Positions 42,413 to 52,991 of a stretch of DNA of 64,000 nt are shown here, one piece after another. The notes below the pieces were generated by a model, which saw only the letters and a list, made by a program, of their open reading frames with translations, searched no databases and was not told the DNA's origin. The first letter of the stretch is position 1. The number at the start of each line of letters is the position of its first letter. A program made the position numbers and the translations under genes. Source of the DNA: Magnaporthiopsis rhizophila (lineage: Eukaryota; Ascomycota; Sordariomycetes; Magnaporthales; Magnaporthaceae); assembly GCA_003049465.1 (NCBI GenBank), contig PYSS01000098.1, forward strand, positions 62,001-126,000, given 5' to 3'.

Positions 42413-43628
42413 ATGTTCAGAGACGCAGCGGCCCTCGGGGTCCTCTCGTGCATGCTGCTGCTGCCACATGTCTCTGCGTACAGCAAACTCTCCGACGCAA
42501 GCCTCAAAAACATCCCTGCCGCCGGTGCCGACTTCGACATCCACAAGGGCGCCCTCCTGGCCCCGATCCTCGTCCCCCGCGTGCCGGGCACCGCCGGGTC
42601 CGAGAAAGTGCAGGCTCACTTTGTCGACTTCTTCTCGCACCACCTCCCGGAGTGGTCCGTCACTTGGCACAACTCCACTTCCAAGACCCCAGCGACCGGC
42701 GACCGAGATGTCCCGTTCCGTAACCTCATCTTCCGCCGCGACCCGCCCTGGGCCGCCGCCGGCGACGTGGCCCGGCTGACCCTGGTCGCCCACTACGACA
42801 GCCTGGTCGTCCCCGAGGGCTTCATCGGCGCCACCGACAGCGCCGCCCCCTGTGCCATCCTGATGCACGTCGCCCGCAGCATCGACGCGCCCCTGACCGA
42901 AAGGTGGGCCAAGATGATGGCGAGCGGCGACGCAGGCGGGGGGCTGGAGGAGGAAAAGGGCGTGCAGATCTTGCTGCTGGATGGCGAGGAGGCCTGGGTG
43001 TCCTGGACGGACATTGATTCTCTCTACGGCTCAAGGTACAGATCAAACTATCAGAGCCATCGCCAACTACCATTCTTTCAGGAGCTAACCAACCCTTGTC
43101 TCGTCGCTGCGCAGAGCCCTCGCTGCCGAATGGGAAAACGAGATCTACCCGGCGTCATCCATACACCAGACTTCGATCAAGTCCATCAGCCTCTTCATGC
43201 TCCTGGACCTCCTCGGGGCCGCGAATCCCACGATCCCCTCGTACTTCAAGAATACACACTGGGCGTACCAGAACCTCGCCGAGATCGAGAGCCGGATGCG
43301 CAAGCTGGATCTCCTGCAGAGCAGTCCGCCGAGCCCCTTCTTTCCCGAGGTCGAGAAGCGGTCGTATCATTTCGTCCCGGGCGGATACGTCCTCGACGAT
43401 CACGTGCCCTTCATGAACCGCGGGGTTGACATCCTGCACGTCATCCCGACCCCGTTCCCGAGCGTGTGGCACAAGATGGAGGACGACGCCGAACACCTCG
43501 ACGCGGCGGCGCTCCAGGACTGGGCCAAGCTCATCACCGCATTTGCGGCTGAGTGGATGGAGCTGGACGGGCTGTTTGTCAACCCAATAGATGTGAATTC
43601 CGAAAGGGAGCAGAAGGACGAGCTTTAG
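42413..43628 (+). CDS. Glutaminyl-peptide cyclotransferase (M28 fold), secreted
   Basis: The enzyme converts N-terminal glutamine to pyroglutamate on secreted peptides. Exons 42413–43035 and 43115–43628 join in frame (GTACAG…GCAG) for 378 aa. The N-terminus is a signal peptide (MFRDAAALGVLSCMLLLPHV, then SA). Conserved elements are TLVAHYDSLV, GATDSAAPCAI (metal-binding Asp), LLLDGEEAW (catalytic Glu), DDHVPFMNRGVDILHVIPTP (metal His) and FPSVWHKMEDD. Order and spacing match fungal and animal QC. It probably acts in the Golgi or outside the cell. Its neighbour downstream encodes another secretory-pathway protein, but spacing (over 500 bp) gives no sign of co-transcription. Confidence 0.92.
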
Positions 43629-44142
43629 AGCGCAGCCTTCCGAGCCTTGTAAATACCTAGCTACGGGGAGGGTGTGTAATTAGAGATAGAGTATATGGAC
43701 TGGCTGGCGGTAGTATTCCCTGCGGGCACTGAGGATGCGCAGGGAGCGTTATCCTGTGCAGCTGACCAGCATGTATATGAGCTCTAAAATATAGAACGTT
43801 GATCGGCGCCTAAGAGTAGCATCGACGTCAATGCCCTGTTAATCCTCTGCTCGCACAATAACCTCGTCCTCAGCCTTGCAGATAGAATCAGCTGGTGACG
43901 GAATGGCTCCACGTGACCTCCATGCCGCCCATGCACGCAATTCACTGGCCAGGTCTCCACATCACGGCACCCCTGTGTGGGTCCAACCGCCGCCACGTAA
44001 CAGCATGGAGCCGCAGCGTGGAGCTTCAACAGGTGTCCGGATCGCGAAGCTGTCTGGCATCGAGGAAGCTCTCCGTCCGCACAACCATTCACCCCCCGTC
44101 AATTGCAATTGACACCCCACAGAACCCAAGGAGAGAGCAAAG
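43629..44142. promoter_or_regulatory. Region between the glutaminyl cyclase and swp1 genes
   Basis: A 514-bp spacer between same-strand genes. Presumed 3' UTR then promoter; nothing else recognised. Confidence 0.45.
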
Positions 44143-45277
44143 ATGGTGCTGTTCAGATCTGCCGCCTCGGCTGTTGTGCTCCTGGCAGCTGGCGTCGCCC
44201 AAGCCGCCACGGCCTGGACGTTCGACGACGCCTCCGTCATCGTCACTGCGAAGAAGGGCGGGGAACCCGTCAAGGAGAAGTACGGCCAACTCCCTGGGGC
44301 CTGGCGGCTTTCGGAGCCTCTCGCTGACCCTGCTGGCATTATTGCCTCTTCTCTAGGCTGAGCGCAGCGTCGCCCCTCTCCAAGAGCCTGCACCTCGGCA
44401 GCGCCGACTCCCTCAAGATCGTCCTCACGGCCAAGGACAGCGGAAAGCCCAAGCGGCCGCACCAGGCATTTATCCTCCTGCAGGAGCCCGAGACTGGTCT
44501 CGAGGCTCCGTTCCCATTTACCACCAGGGAGAGCGGCAAGGCTGTCGTCCAGATTGTGCGTCGTCCCCGATCCCCACCCGCCTCACAGACCCGACCCCCA
44601 GGCTAACACCAGCGGTGGCTCTTCGCGCAATCTCTCCGTACAGGCGCACAAGGACGTCCCCCTGCAGCTCCTCAAGTCAACCAAGCCAATCCGCGCGTCT
44701 ATCGTCATCGGTTCCTTCGGCTCTGCCCAAGGCATCGTGGCCCCCGTCTTCGACGTCGAGCTCGCCCAGGACGCCGCGGCACCTCCCGCCGAGTCGGACG
44801 CGCCGGTCCGCTACGCCAAGAAGCCCGAGATCCACCACATCTTCCGTGCTGATCCCCGCTCGCCGCCCAAGATCGTGTCTCTCGTCTTCGCCGCCGCCGT
44901 TGTGGCCACCGTGCCCGTCCTGCTCCTCAGCGTAAGTTGCCCCGCCCAGACTCCGGCTCAGTGTTGGTCTGTCGCACGCGCTGTTTTGGTTTGTCGGCTC
45001 TGTCTAACTGAACTCTCCTCTTCCTCTCGATTTCCAGTGGTCACTCCTCGGTGCCAACTTGAACCACCTGCCAAAAGCCTTCAACGCCGCGCCCATAGCG
45101 CACATGACCTTCTTCATCTCCATCCTCTCCATGGAGGGTGTTTTCTTATCCTACTACAGCGGTTGGTCCCTGTTCCGGGTCCTCCCGCTAATCCTCCTGG
45201 TTAGCGCCACGACCTTCCTCAGCGGGAAGACTGCCCTGGGTGAGGTTCAGGGCAGGCGGCTGGCTGGCGAGCGATAA
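44143..45277 (+). CDS. swp1: Oligosaccharyltransferase subunit Swp1 / ribophorin II
   Basis: Swp1 is a subunit of the ER oligosaccharyltransferase that N-glycosylates nascent proteins. Exons 44143–44279, 44357–44555, 44644–44931 and 45038–45277 join in frame for 287 aa. A signal peptide (MVLFRSAASAVVLLAAGVAQ, then A) leads to a lumenal domain with SLKIVLTAKDSGKPKRPHQA and PETGLEAPFPF. The Swp1/RPN2 hallmark KPEIHHIFRADPRSPPKIVS comes next, then three membrane segments (IVSLVFAAAVVATVPVLLLS; MTFFISILSMEGVFLSYYSG; LFRVLPLILLVSATTFLSG) and a short basic tail. Fungal Swp1 is shorter than animal ribophorin II, as here. The last intron separates the first two membrane segments. Confidence 0.92.
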
Positions 45278-45839
45278 TGATGACGCACCTGGCTTGCGGT
45301 AGCAGGGAGTTGAGAAAATGCGGGTTTGCCCCTAGATAGTATTTGCAAACATCTCACCAGTCCATACCAGCTTGAGAGGCCCCACCCCATTGTTCTGACG
45401 GCGCGGTTCCTGCCCCTACGGAACGGACGGAGGAGGGCAACCGAGCCTCGGAGGGGTGATTTACGGTCTGCGGATGGGCGTGTCGGAAGAAGCTTACGGC
45501 TTGGGCACAGATTGACGTTTGGACGTGCTAGAGGAAAGCGAGAATTACAATATTGGTCATGACAGTACCGCGCCAGAGGCAAACAGGAAAAGGACGGAAT
45601 ACGCGCAGGTCGAATTGGGAACCCTGGAGACATTCAGTACAGGGGAGTGAGAAGAAAGCATAAGCAAAGGCAGGCTGGGAGGTAGGCGAAGCAGGCAGCT
45701 GAAGGCCAAGCAGCAGACTGCAAACCGCCAACAACCCAAGACTTGCGCCATCTGATGTCACGTTTGCTTGTCCAGATCCACAGCATGCGAGGAGGAGGGG
45801 TGCCTTTATATAGAACTTCTCCGGAGTTGCTTCCAACAA

Positions 45840-45919
45840 AGCAGATGGTCGAGTGACCTGGGAGATGGTAATCTGATTAATATCTTCAAAGGTCGCGGGT
45901 TCGAGTCCCGCAATGCGCG
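45840..45919 (+). pseudogene. tRNA-like relic with intact T arm
   Basis: The segment 45895–45911 is a perfect tRNA T arm (stem GCGGG/CCCGC, loop TTCGAGT) and matches a pol III B box. Upstream, TGGTCGAGTGACCTGG resembles an A box of the Ser/Leu type. The acceptor stem does not pair (upstream AAGCAGA against AATGCGC), and no normal anticodon arm can be folded. An intron does not rescue it by eye. I read it as a decayed tRNA gene. Confidence 0.45.
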
Positions 45920-48900
45920 CTACCCACGTCATAGTAGTTGACAGGGCTGGCACCACGTCCATGGCAAAATACTGTGATTTGGTATAATACGTTATGCCCC
46001 AGTGCCAGTGAACGACCGTGGGTGGGACTAGATCTGGGGGAATACCATCTTTTTTTTTTTTTTTTTTCGACGCAAGCCTGATATTATAGGAACCCGGTTC
46101 GCTCGATGTGCGGACAAGTGGTTGGTTGCCGCTGGGAACTTTTTCCACACTCCATTCTCCATGCCCACTCCGTCCTATGTTTGTACGTTTAGTTCGAGCA
46201 GCCCTCTCAATATCATCCAGCCATCTACGTAGATAGCCTCGCGGCTTTGTCGGCTTCCTTCCAGGAGACCCTCCTTCGGCCAAAATTGCACTCTCCTCGC
46301 CTCACCATGTCCGGCACTGGTTCTAGTTTTAGAGCGACAGACAAGACAATAAAACTAGGGACTGGTCATCGGTTTGTATTCCCCTTTGGCTCAAGGGCGA
46401 GAATGCATCCGAATCCGCAACGGCAGCCAACGACCTACTTATCACGAATCCAACAACATTCATAATCTAGGTATCCAGTCCTGGTCCAATGACGTTTGTC
46501 CGCCTAGCCAGCCGTATCTCCAGAGTGACGTACGAGAGATGCCCACTTGCGCAGTCCACACCTTACCAATTTGCTCCAATATTGCCCAAAACTCATGACT
46601 TCCCTCACAATATCGCTCTTTCCCCAGACTTCAAGCGTCCTCGCGGCTGACTCCATTATTCAACAGGCAAGAACAGCCTTGGCCACCATCCTCCAGCCAA
46701 CATTTGCTAGCACTTGGTGCAGGGCGTTTCAGTGAGTGAGGCGAGAGCAGCACCTTCGATCTGTATTGGTTCTGGCAAGAGGTACATTTCCCTTTGTTTA
46801 CACATCTTCCTCAACCTATACCCTCCAACACTTTCTCCATCCACTTCCCTTGTCTCGCTTCGGGCCGACTTTTACCAGAGAATGCACCAAACGTCAGCTC
46901 CGCGATCTCGACGAAAACCTATGTTTACACGGGGTCAGGACCAAGTCGGCCGCGTCAACTATTCGGGCTCAAATGGCAACGGCGTCTTCGACCAGTTCAG
47001 CGTGCCAGACAAGACTTTGTCGCAGCGGGCAGCCGGCCGAAAGACCTCCAACCGGCTCTAGATCCCACTCACCAGTCATTCACACCGAGCAGCCGGCCTA
47101 ACGAGGGCATACGCCCTGGTGTCGTGGGGCTAGACGAGGCTGCCATCACGACACTCGCAGAGATAGGTCCCAGACAGCTTATCGGAAATCTCTCTGGCCT
47201 GTCGATGGTTTTCCATCGGAGGCTTCCGGCTGTGTGCACTGGCTGCAGCCTGCGCGCTCTTTCTTTTCTGATCAGATCGTTTATCTGCCACACCACCAGC
47301 TACCTACCTGGCTTCCGGCCTCCGTCCACGAACGGCCTCGGCGGAGTGTTTCTTGCCCCACGAGATCAGCTATTTCCTCCTCGAACATCGCCCTCCTTTT
47401 TCCAACCTTCAACTCATCAGCAGCGGCAGCGGCGGAGGCTCGTCGACGTGCCTTCTGCCTATTAATTCCCCGCATAGATCTGCGTGTTTGGCCCCCAAGT
47501 TCTCGCCGCCTCGGAGCAGGCACGGGAGATGGCGGTGTGGGCCAAGTCATCCCCCTTCGGGTTGAGGCATGCCATCATACAAAGGTGGATACGGGCAGCT
47601 TCACGTCCGTTCCCCTGTATGTGATACTGCTGACATCTCCTGGCTGGCACAGAGTAGGGCGATCTCGACTTGCAGCGAAACGGTCGAACCTTCGAACCAT
47701 CAGGCTTTGCGGCATTCATCGTTGCGGTCACATCTTGCAGCACACGTTCGGGGTCCTTCTCCGCGGCGCACATGAGCACTCCTCTCGCCGTTGTCAGCAC
47801 GGCCAGTCGGCGTGATCGGATTTGATGCCGTTAGAGTCGAGGATACAGCCCCAACGATCATTATATCGTCTCGATGCTGTCCTGCCGGCTTTACCTCAGG
47901 CGACACCCGCAAGTCCATGACCCGGCACTGCAACTTATTAACTGCCAACTCCATCCCCGCCGCCGCCCTTCGATCTTCCGTCCGGGCGCCCAATATGCTG
48001 TCAGTCATTCGGACCAAAATCCGCACCTCGGCCATCCTGATTGGTACTGTCACAGCAATCAAGCTGGGCTCTATTTTGTTTTGCCCAGCGCTCTACCTCC
48101 CGCTGCATCTCCCAGTAATGGTCGGGACTCTTGCCTTCGACTGCAGGCAACAACGACCCTGATCCTCCTTGGCCCCAACAGGCAGCCCATGTTGCTATTA
48201 GTCAAGAGGGCTTTCACAAGGAGACTTCCCGCGCAATCACCATCGCTGTGCCGAAAGAGGCTGCTGTGGGAGGTGTTGTCTCACTGGGCATTTTGTCTAG
48301 AGAACCACGCCTGCTCCTTAATCTCAGGTATCAGGTTTGTCCCGTTTATGTCAAGCCTATCAATGATATATATTTACGCGCAGCGCGCGAGAGCAACACG
48401 AGGTACCGGACCGAGTGGCTCCCGTCTGCGCTGCTTGAGCACGGAGACTCGGCGGGATCACTAGCGTCGCTGCCGCGATCGTCAGCAGCTTCCTCTGCGG
48501 CCAGAAAACCCTCCTCACCACCTCGGGCCGCGCCCGACTTTTGACCCTACTACCGGGCCAAATCCACCAGCGCTGGTTCTGCCTCCCTCACCGAACCATC
48601 TGGTTTTGTTGAAGATGCGTCGGGAAGAGCTGTTTTTTATGGCGTTGTGTTATCTAAGGTAATTAAAGATTAGAGTCTACTGGCGTGAGTACCTGCGTGC
48701 AGCGCTGTACATCACCACGCGGGCCTTGCGGCAACGAGCGCCTTGTCGCAAGGGCGCCTGGGCTCACTGGCTGTGGTTGCTGGGTCAACTGACTCCAGCA
48801 TGCGGAATGACGTCAAGCAATAACATGTCGGGCCAAGCACCTCATGGTAGACCAAAAGCGAATGCATCATGGAACTGCCAGCCTCCCTACCATTTGCGTC

Positions 48901-49223
48901 AGGCGCGTTAGGTGGTGGTTGGGAGCGGGTACCTGCAGCTGTGAGCATGGGGGTGGGGATGCAAATTGAACGCTGGCGCACCTCATTACGATCAATGCGT
49001 GCTATGATGCTTCCATCGTATGGTGTTCTCTTTTAGGCTGGGTGGTGCTATCTCGGTGTCATCGTGCACGGTGGTTGGAGCGCGGGGCAAAAGAGGGGGC
49101 CGAGGAGCTGGGTGGGGACTTGCTGCCTTCTAGTCCTCTGCCGCGACCCGTCCTGCCAGAAACTAAACAAACACGCTTTCATCTTCGATTGCCAAGCCTT
49201 TTTTTGAACCATCGCGCCTTCGA

Positions 49224-49409
49224 CTTTCAACAGCTATCTGAACTTTTGCATTCATTGCGCCTTTAATACTCTACAGACATCTTGAACTTGAGCAGTCGCA
49301 CTTTCAACCTTCAACTTTCCACAGCTACCTTAGCTCTCGCATCAATTGCGCCTGCAGTTTTCTCCAATCATCTCGACTCTTGCATCAATCACACTTGAGC
49401 ACTCGCAAC
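49224..49409 (+). repeat. Direct duplication in the leader of the coiled-coil gene
   Basis: Two diverged copies about 91 bp apart share CTTTCAACAGCTATCT / CTTTCCACAGCTACCT, then CATTGCGCCT / AATTGCGCCT and TTGAGCAGTCGCA / TTGAGCACTCGCA. They lie just upstream of the start codon, probably within the 5' UTR. Confidence 0.6.
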
Positions 49410-49432
49410 GCACACACTTGCCAGCTGCCATT

Positions 49433-52240
49433 ATGTCGGCTGCTTCCAGTACTGGATCTGCCGATGGCACCACTGGCCTCAGCGCCATGGAGCTTGGCGA
49501 GGCGGCCGCCACCGGCGACTGGTCGGCGGTCTTCAATCGCCTAGTGCCCGACGACCAGTCCTCAGGCATCTACAATCGCGCCACCCGCGAGAATAACCCA
49601 AGATACCAGGCCCAAGTGGCCGACGTGGGTGCTGCGCTTGCGCAGAGGTTCAACGAAGTCACCGGCGTTGCCGTCGCAAACATCACTTGCTCGTCCATCA
49701 GCTCGGCAGAGGACAACCCACCACCGCGCCGCAGACGCGTCCCCACGCCGCCGGTGGAACCGGCCTTCGAGGCGTTCCTGCAGAAGTACCGCGAGACTTA
49801 TGGCGGTGATTCCTCGACAGACGCGTCGAGGGACAACACGCGCGCTTCCGTCATCTCTCGAACATCAGCCAAGCGCGAGCCGGAAGTAATCACACGCTCT
49901 TCTGCCTCCTCGCGTGCGTCAGCCAAACAGGCGGCGGAAAACAACACAAGCTCTACTGTCTCCTCGCGCGTATCGATGAGACATGCGCCAGAGACCATCC
50001 CGTCCTTTATTATCCCCTCGCGCGAGTCAGCGAAACACGCGTCGGAGAACGCACCTCGCCCTTCGGTCTCATCGCACGCGTCGGAAAACATCCCTCGCCC
50101 TTCAGTCTCTTCTCACGCGTCAACCAAGCACACGTCCGAGAAAACTACACACTCTTCTGTTTCCTCTCGCGTGTCGACCAAGCACGTGTCGGAGAACATT
50201 ACACGGTCTACCGTCTCCTCACGCGCGTCGGCGAAGAACCCAGGAGCAGGCACTACGCGTCCAGTCAAAGACGCCGCCGAGCCCACGTCTTCAATCTCGT
50301 TGACTGATTTCCGTCACCTCCACGCCCTGATGGACGGCTCTCTCGACTTCAAGTTCCTCGAATCGGGACGCATGTGCTTCGCCAAGCCGCGGCCTCCCTT
50401 CCATGCGTTCGTCAAAGACTGTGGCAACCATGAGAATGACGACAGCGTCTTCTCCACCTCCACCAGCAATGACGAGAAGCAGATCCTCGTCACCATGGCT
50501 AAGATCCGAGACGAGGTTCGCACGCTGTTCGACCACGACACCATGCTTCACGCAGAAGCCACCAAGCTTCACAACGAAATCGCCAGATTGGCAGCCGAGA
50601 TCAATCACCTCAAGTCCACTCGCAAGCGCGCCGACAGCGGCGTCGCCTCCGATTCGGACCAGTCCTCCAAGAACGTCAGAATCCTGGAGCAAGAGCTTGG
50701 CGAGCTGCGTGTTCGACACGACCAGGAATCTAAGAAGACCTCGGTGCTCGAGCAACAGATTGGCGACCTTCAGATTCGCTATGACCTCGAGCGCAACAAG
50801 ACTTCGGCCCTCGAGAAGCAGCTCAACACCCTCCGGAACCAGAACGCGGCCATCCAGACCCGCCACGCTCAAGACAGCAAGGATACAAACGAGCTAGAGA
50901 AGCACGTTTCCGAGCTCAATGAGCATATTGCCGAGCTTGATCAACACATTGATGAGCTCCAGACTCTTCACGGACATGAGTGCCAGAAGACCAAGAAGCT
51001 TGAAAAGCAGGTCGACACTCTTCACGAGCAGAACATGGCCATGCACACTCTCCGTGAGGAGGCGTGCAAGAATACCAATGAGCTCCAGAAGCAAGTCACC
51101 ACCCTCCGCCAACAGACCATCTCCATCCAGACGCTTCACGAGCAGGAGTGCAAAAAGACCAAGAAGCTTGAGAAGCAGGTCAGCACCCTCCAGGAGCAGA
51201 ACATCACCATCCAGACCCTCCACCAGCAGGAGTGCAAAAAGACCCACGAGCTCCAGAAGCAGGTCAGCACCCTCCAGGAGCAGAATGAGGATATACAAAG
51301 CCATCACCAGCAGACATGCAAGAAGACCCATGAGCTCCAGAAGCAGGTCAGCAGTCTGCAAGAGCAGAACGCGGATATACAAACCCACCACCAGCAGGCG
51401 TGCAGGAAGACCCACGAGCTACAAAAGCAGGTCAGCACCCTCCAAGAGCAGAATGCGGACATCCAAACCCGCCACGACCGCGAGCGTAAGAAGACTTCGG
51501 CGCTCGAGAAGCAGGTCGGCGCCCTGGAGCAGTACGCTAGCAAGGCCTCTAATACGCCTGCTGCTACTATCGAGACCCCAATCACAATGCCCGCTGCTAC
51601 TAGCAAGGCCGCCACCGCACCTACTACTACTACTACTAGCAACGCCTCCGCCACCATTCCGGCCGCTGCCAGCACGGCCGCCGCGCCCACATCTACTACA
51701 ACAAGCAGGACCACATCCTCGGCCAGCAGGATCACCACGTCCACGGCCAGCAAGACTACCACCACTCGCAGCACGACCAGGGTCGCCAGCACGAGCTCTT
51801 CCGGCTCGTCGCACAGTGGCGCCCGGTCGGGCAACTACTCTACTGGAGCCAGAGATGCCGACAAGATTCGGATGTCCATCCAGCGCCCAGTTGCTCATTC
51901 CCGCGAGACGCAGAACCACGAGGATGATCTCACCCTGGACCCACGTACGTCGGCCGACAAGAACGTCGCCATCGTGTTCAGGCAGGTCAGCCGCGAGGCC
52001 AAGGAGGCGTCAGACCGCCTCGTTGAGCTCATCCGAGAGCAGTCACAGAACGACCCCTCGGTTGACAAGCGCAGAGGAGATGCGCTTGCGAGGGAGATCA
52101 AGAATGCGTCGGAGTACTACCAGACGAAGAGGAGACAGGTGTACAGACTGAGGAAGACGTACTCGGGTCTCGAGCAGCTCGGACTTGTGTCTGACGCCAA
52201 GGACTTTGATGTCACCATTGATAGCCTGGGAGGCATCTGA
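49433..52240 (+). CDS. Long coiled-coil repeat protein with Cep57/Ppc89-like C-terminal region
   Basis: A single frame encodes 935 aa from the chosen start (an upstream in-frame codon at 49346 would add 29 residues). Residues 1–130 contain SGIYNRATRENNPRY. From about 140 to 270 a 19–20-residue Ser-rich motif (SSRASAKHASEN type) repeats about seven times. From about 350 to 700 the protein is an extended coiled coil, whose later part is built of 28-residue (four-heptad) units such as LQKQVSTLQEQN. A Thr/Ser/Ala-rich linker follows. The last 90 residues (NVAIVFRQVSREAKEASDRL, then DPSVDKRRGDALAREI, YYQTKRRQVYRLRKTYSGLE) resemble the Cep57/Ppc89 microtubule-binding domain by spacing of DPS, KRR and the final helix. 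That match is weak and from memory. It may be a spindle-pole or septal structural protein; this is a hypothesis. No introns are needed. Confidence 0.7.
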   Translation: MSAASSTGSADGTTGLSAMELGEAAATGDWSAVFNRLVPDDQSSGIYNRATRENNPRYQAQVADVGAALAQRFNEVTGVAVANITCSSISSAEDNPPPRRRRVPTPPVEPAFEAFLQKYRETYGGDSSTDASRDNTRASVISRTSAKREPEVITRSSASSRASAKQAAENNTSSTVSSRVSMRHAPETIPSFIIPSRESAKHASENAPRPSVSSHASENIPRPSVSSHASTKHTSEKTTHSSVSSRVSTKHVSENITRSTVSSRASAKNPGAGTTRPVKDAAEPTSSISLTDFRHLHALMDGSLDFKFLESGRMCFAKPRPPFHAFVKDCGNHENDDSVFSTSTSNDEKQILVTMAKIRDEVRTLFDHDTMLHAEATKLHNEIARLAAEINHLKSTRKRADSGVASDSDQSSKNVRILEQELGELRVRHDQESKKTSVLEQQIGDLQIRYDLERNKTSALEKQLNTLRNQNAAIQTRHAQDSKDTNELEKHVSELNEHIAELDQHIDELQTLHGHECQKTKKLEKQVDTLHEQNMAMHTLREEACKNTNELQKQVTTLRQQTISIQTLHEQECKKTKKLEKQVSTLQEQNITIQTLHQQECKKTHELQKQVSTLQEQNEDIQSHHQQTCKKTHELQKQVSSLQEQNADIQTHHQQACRKTHELQKQVSTLQEQNADIQTRHDRERKKTSALEKQVGALEQYASKASNTPAATIETPITMPAATSKAATAPTTTTTSNASATIPAAASTAAAPTSTTTSRTTSSASRITTSTASKTTTTRSTTRVASTSSSGSSHSGARSGNYSTGARDADKIRMSIQRPVAHSRETQNHEDDLTLDPRTSADKNVAIVFRQVSREAKEASDRLVELIREQSQNDPSVDKRRGDALAREIKNASEYYQTKRRQVYRLRKTYSGLEQLGLVSDAKDFDVTIDSLGGI
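50981..51540 (+). repeat. Exact-period 84-bp coding repeats (28 residues)
   Basis: The TGC of each unit falls at 50981, 51065, 51149, 51233, 51317 and 51401, an unbroken 84-bp period. A seventh unit begins at 51485 with Cys replaced by Arg. The 51149–51485 units are most alike, implying recent duplication. Each unit encodes four heptads. Confidence 0.92.
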
Positions 52241-52991
52241 TTTGGCGGCGGCGACTACATGATTACGAATTGTATGACGGAGCATTATACCCTATCTGTC
52301 TTGATTGTTTTTTGTTTGAGTCTGTTTCTTTTTCGTTTGGATTGGCTTGGTTTGTTTTTGCTTGCGTGTTTGTTGGATTTCTGGGATGGGCAGGATACGG
52401 ACATGAAAAACAGCATTGATACCCATAGTGTTAGACTTGTGGCTTGGATAGACTGGGAGCAATGGAGGAGTTTTGATCTTTGTGTGCCCGCAGTCCCAAC
52501 TTTGATGCAGGAGCGACGTGATGCCTTTTTATGTCGTCATTTGGCAGTGCTTGCTGTGCAGTCGAAGACGGTATGCCTGTCTAAAATCGGCTCTATGCTT
52601 GGTCGAATGGACAATGGTGCCGAGTGCCTCGAGCTTCGCAGGGGCAAACTCAAGAATCTGATTGGCTCGGCTGAGCTACTCCACCTTAGGTTGTGCCTGC
52701 TCAACAGCTTTTCATTTTGGTGCTGTGCTGCAGCTGCCAGCCTTGGCCAAGTTCTCGCGCCAAACCGCGGGGCTCATTTCCACAGCATTGTCCAGACGCG
52801 GGTTGGCGTTGCCGACAACATCAATAGTTCGTCTTCTAGAAACTGTCGGGTCCATTTAAGACGCCAAATCCATCCAGTCTACCCTAACCGACGTACCCAC
52901 CCACGACCTACGATCTGGTTACGGCCCAAAGCTACCTGCCTTCCCCGCCTAGCTCCTACAGGACAGAAAACAGACACCCACCTAGACGACA
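52241..52991. promoter_or_regulatory. Region between the coiled-coil gene and the Y14 gene
   Basis: T-rich DNA directly after the stop (52300–52370) suits a 3' UTR; the right part should be the Y14 promoter. A frame running from 52259 into the Y14 start region shows no conserved content. Confidence 0.45.

Larger units (their letters stand above)
45278..49432. other. 4.1-kb region without a convincing gene
   Basis: Many overlapping frames of 60–250 codons occur on both strands, but none has a recognisable domain, signal pattern or splice structure. Notable contents are a tRNA-like relic (45840–45919), a 20-base T run (about 46049–46068), a segment near 48367–48420 whose translation resembles part of the neighbouring coiled-coil protein, and a duplicated leader just before 49433. 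I see no transposase or reverse transcriptase. Confidence 0.5.

Noticed and set aside
45528..46283. 251-codon minus-strand frame, with a stretch resembling a retroelement C-terminus (RRWLDDIERAAR)
   Set aside because: It runs antisense through the tRNA-like segment and a T run, and no reverse-transcriptase motif occurs nearby. The short resemblance is likely chance.
46794..47465. 223-codon plus-strand frame in the gene-poor region
   Set aside because: It shows no domain, no splice extension, and two other frames of similar length overlap it. Composition does not fit neighbouring genes.
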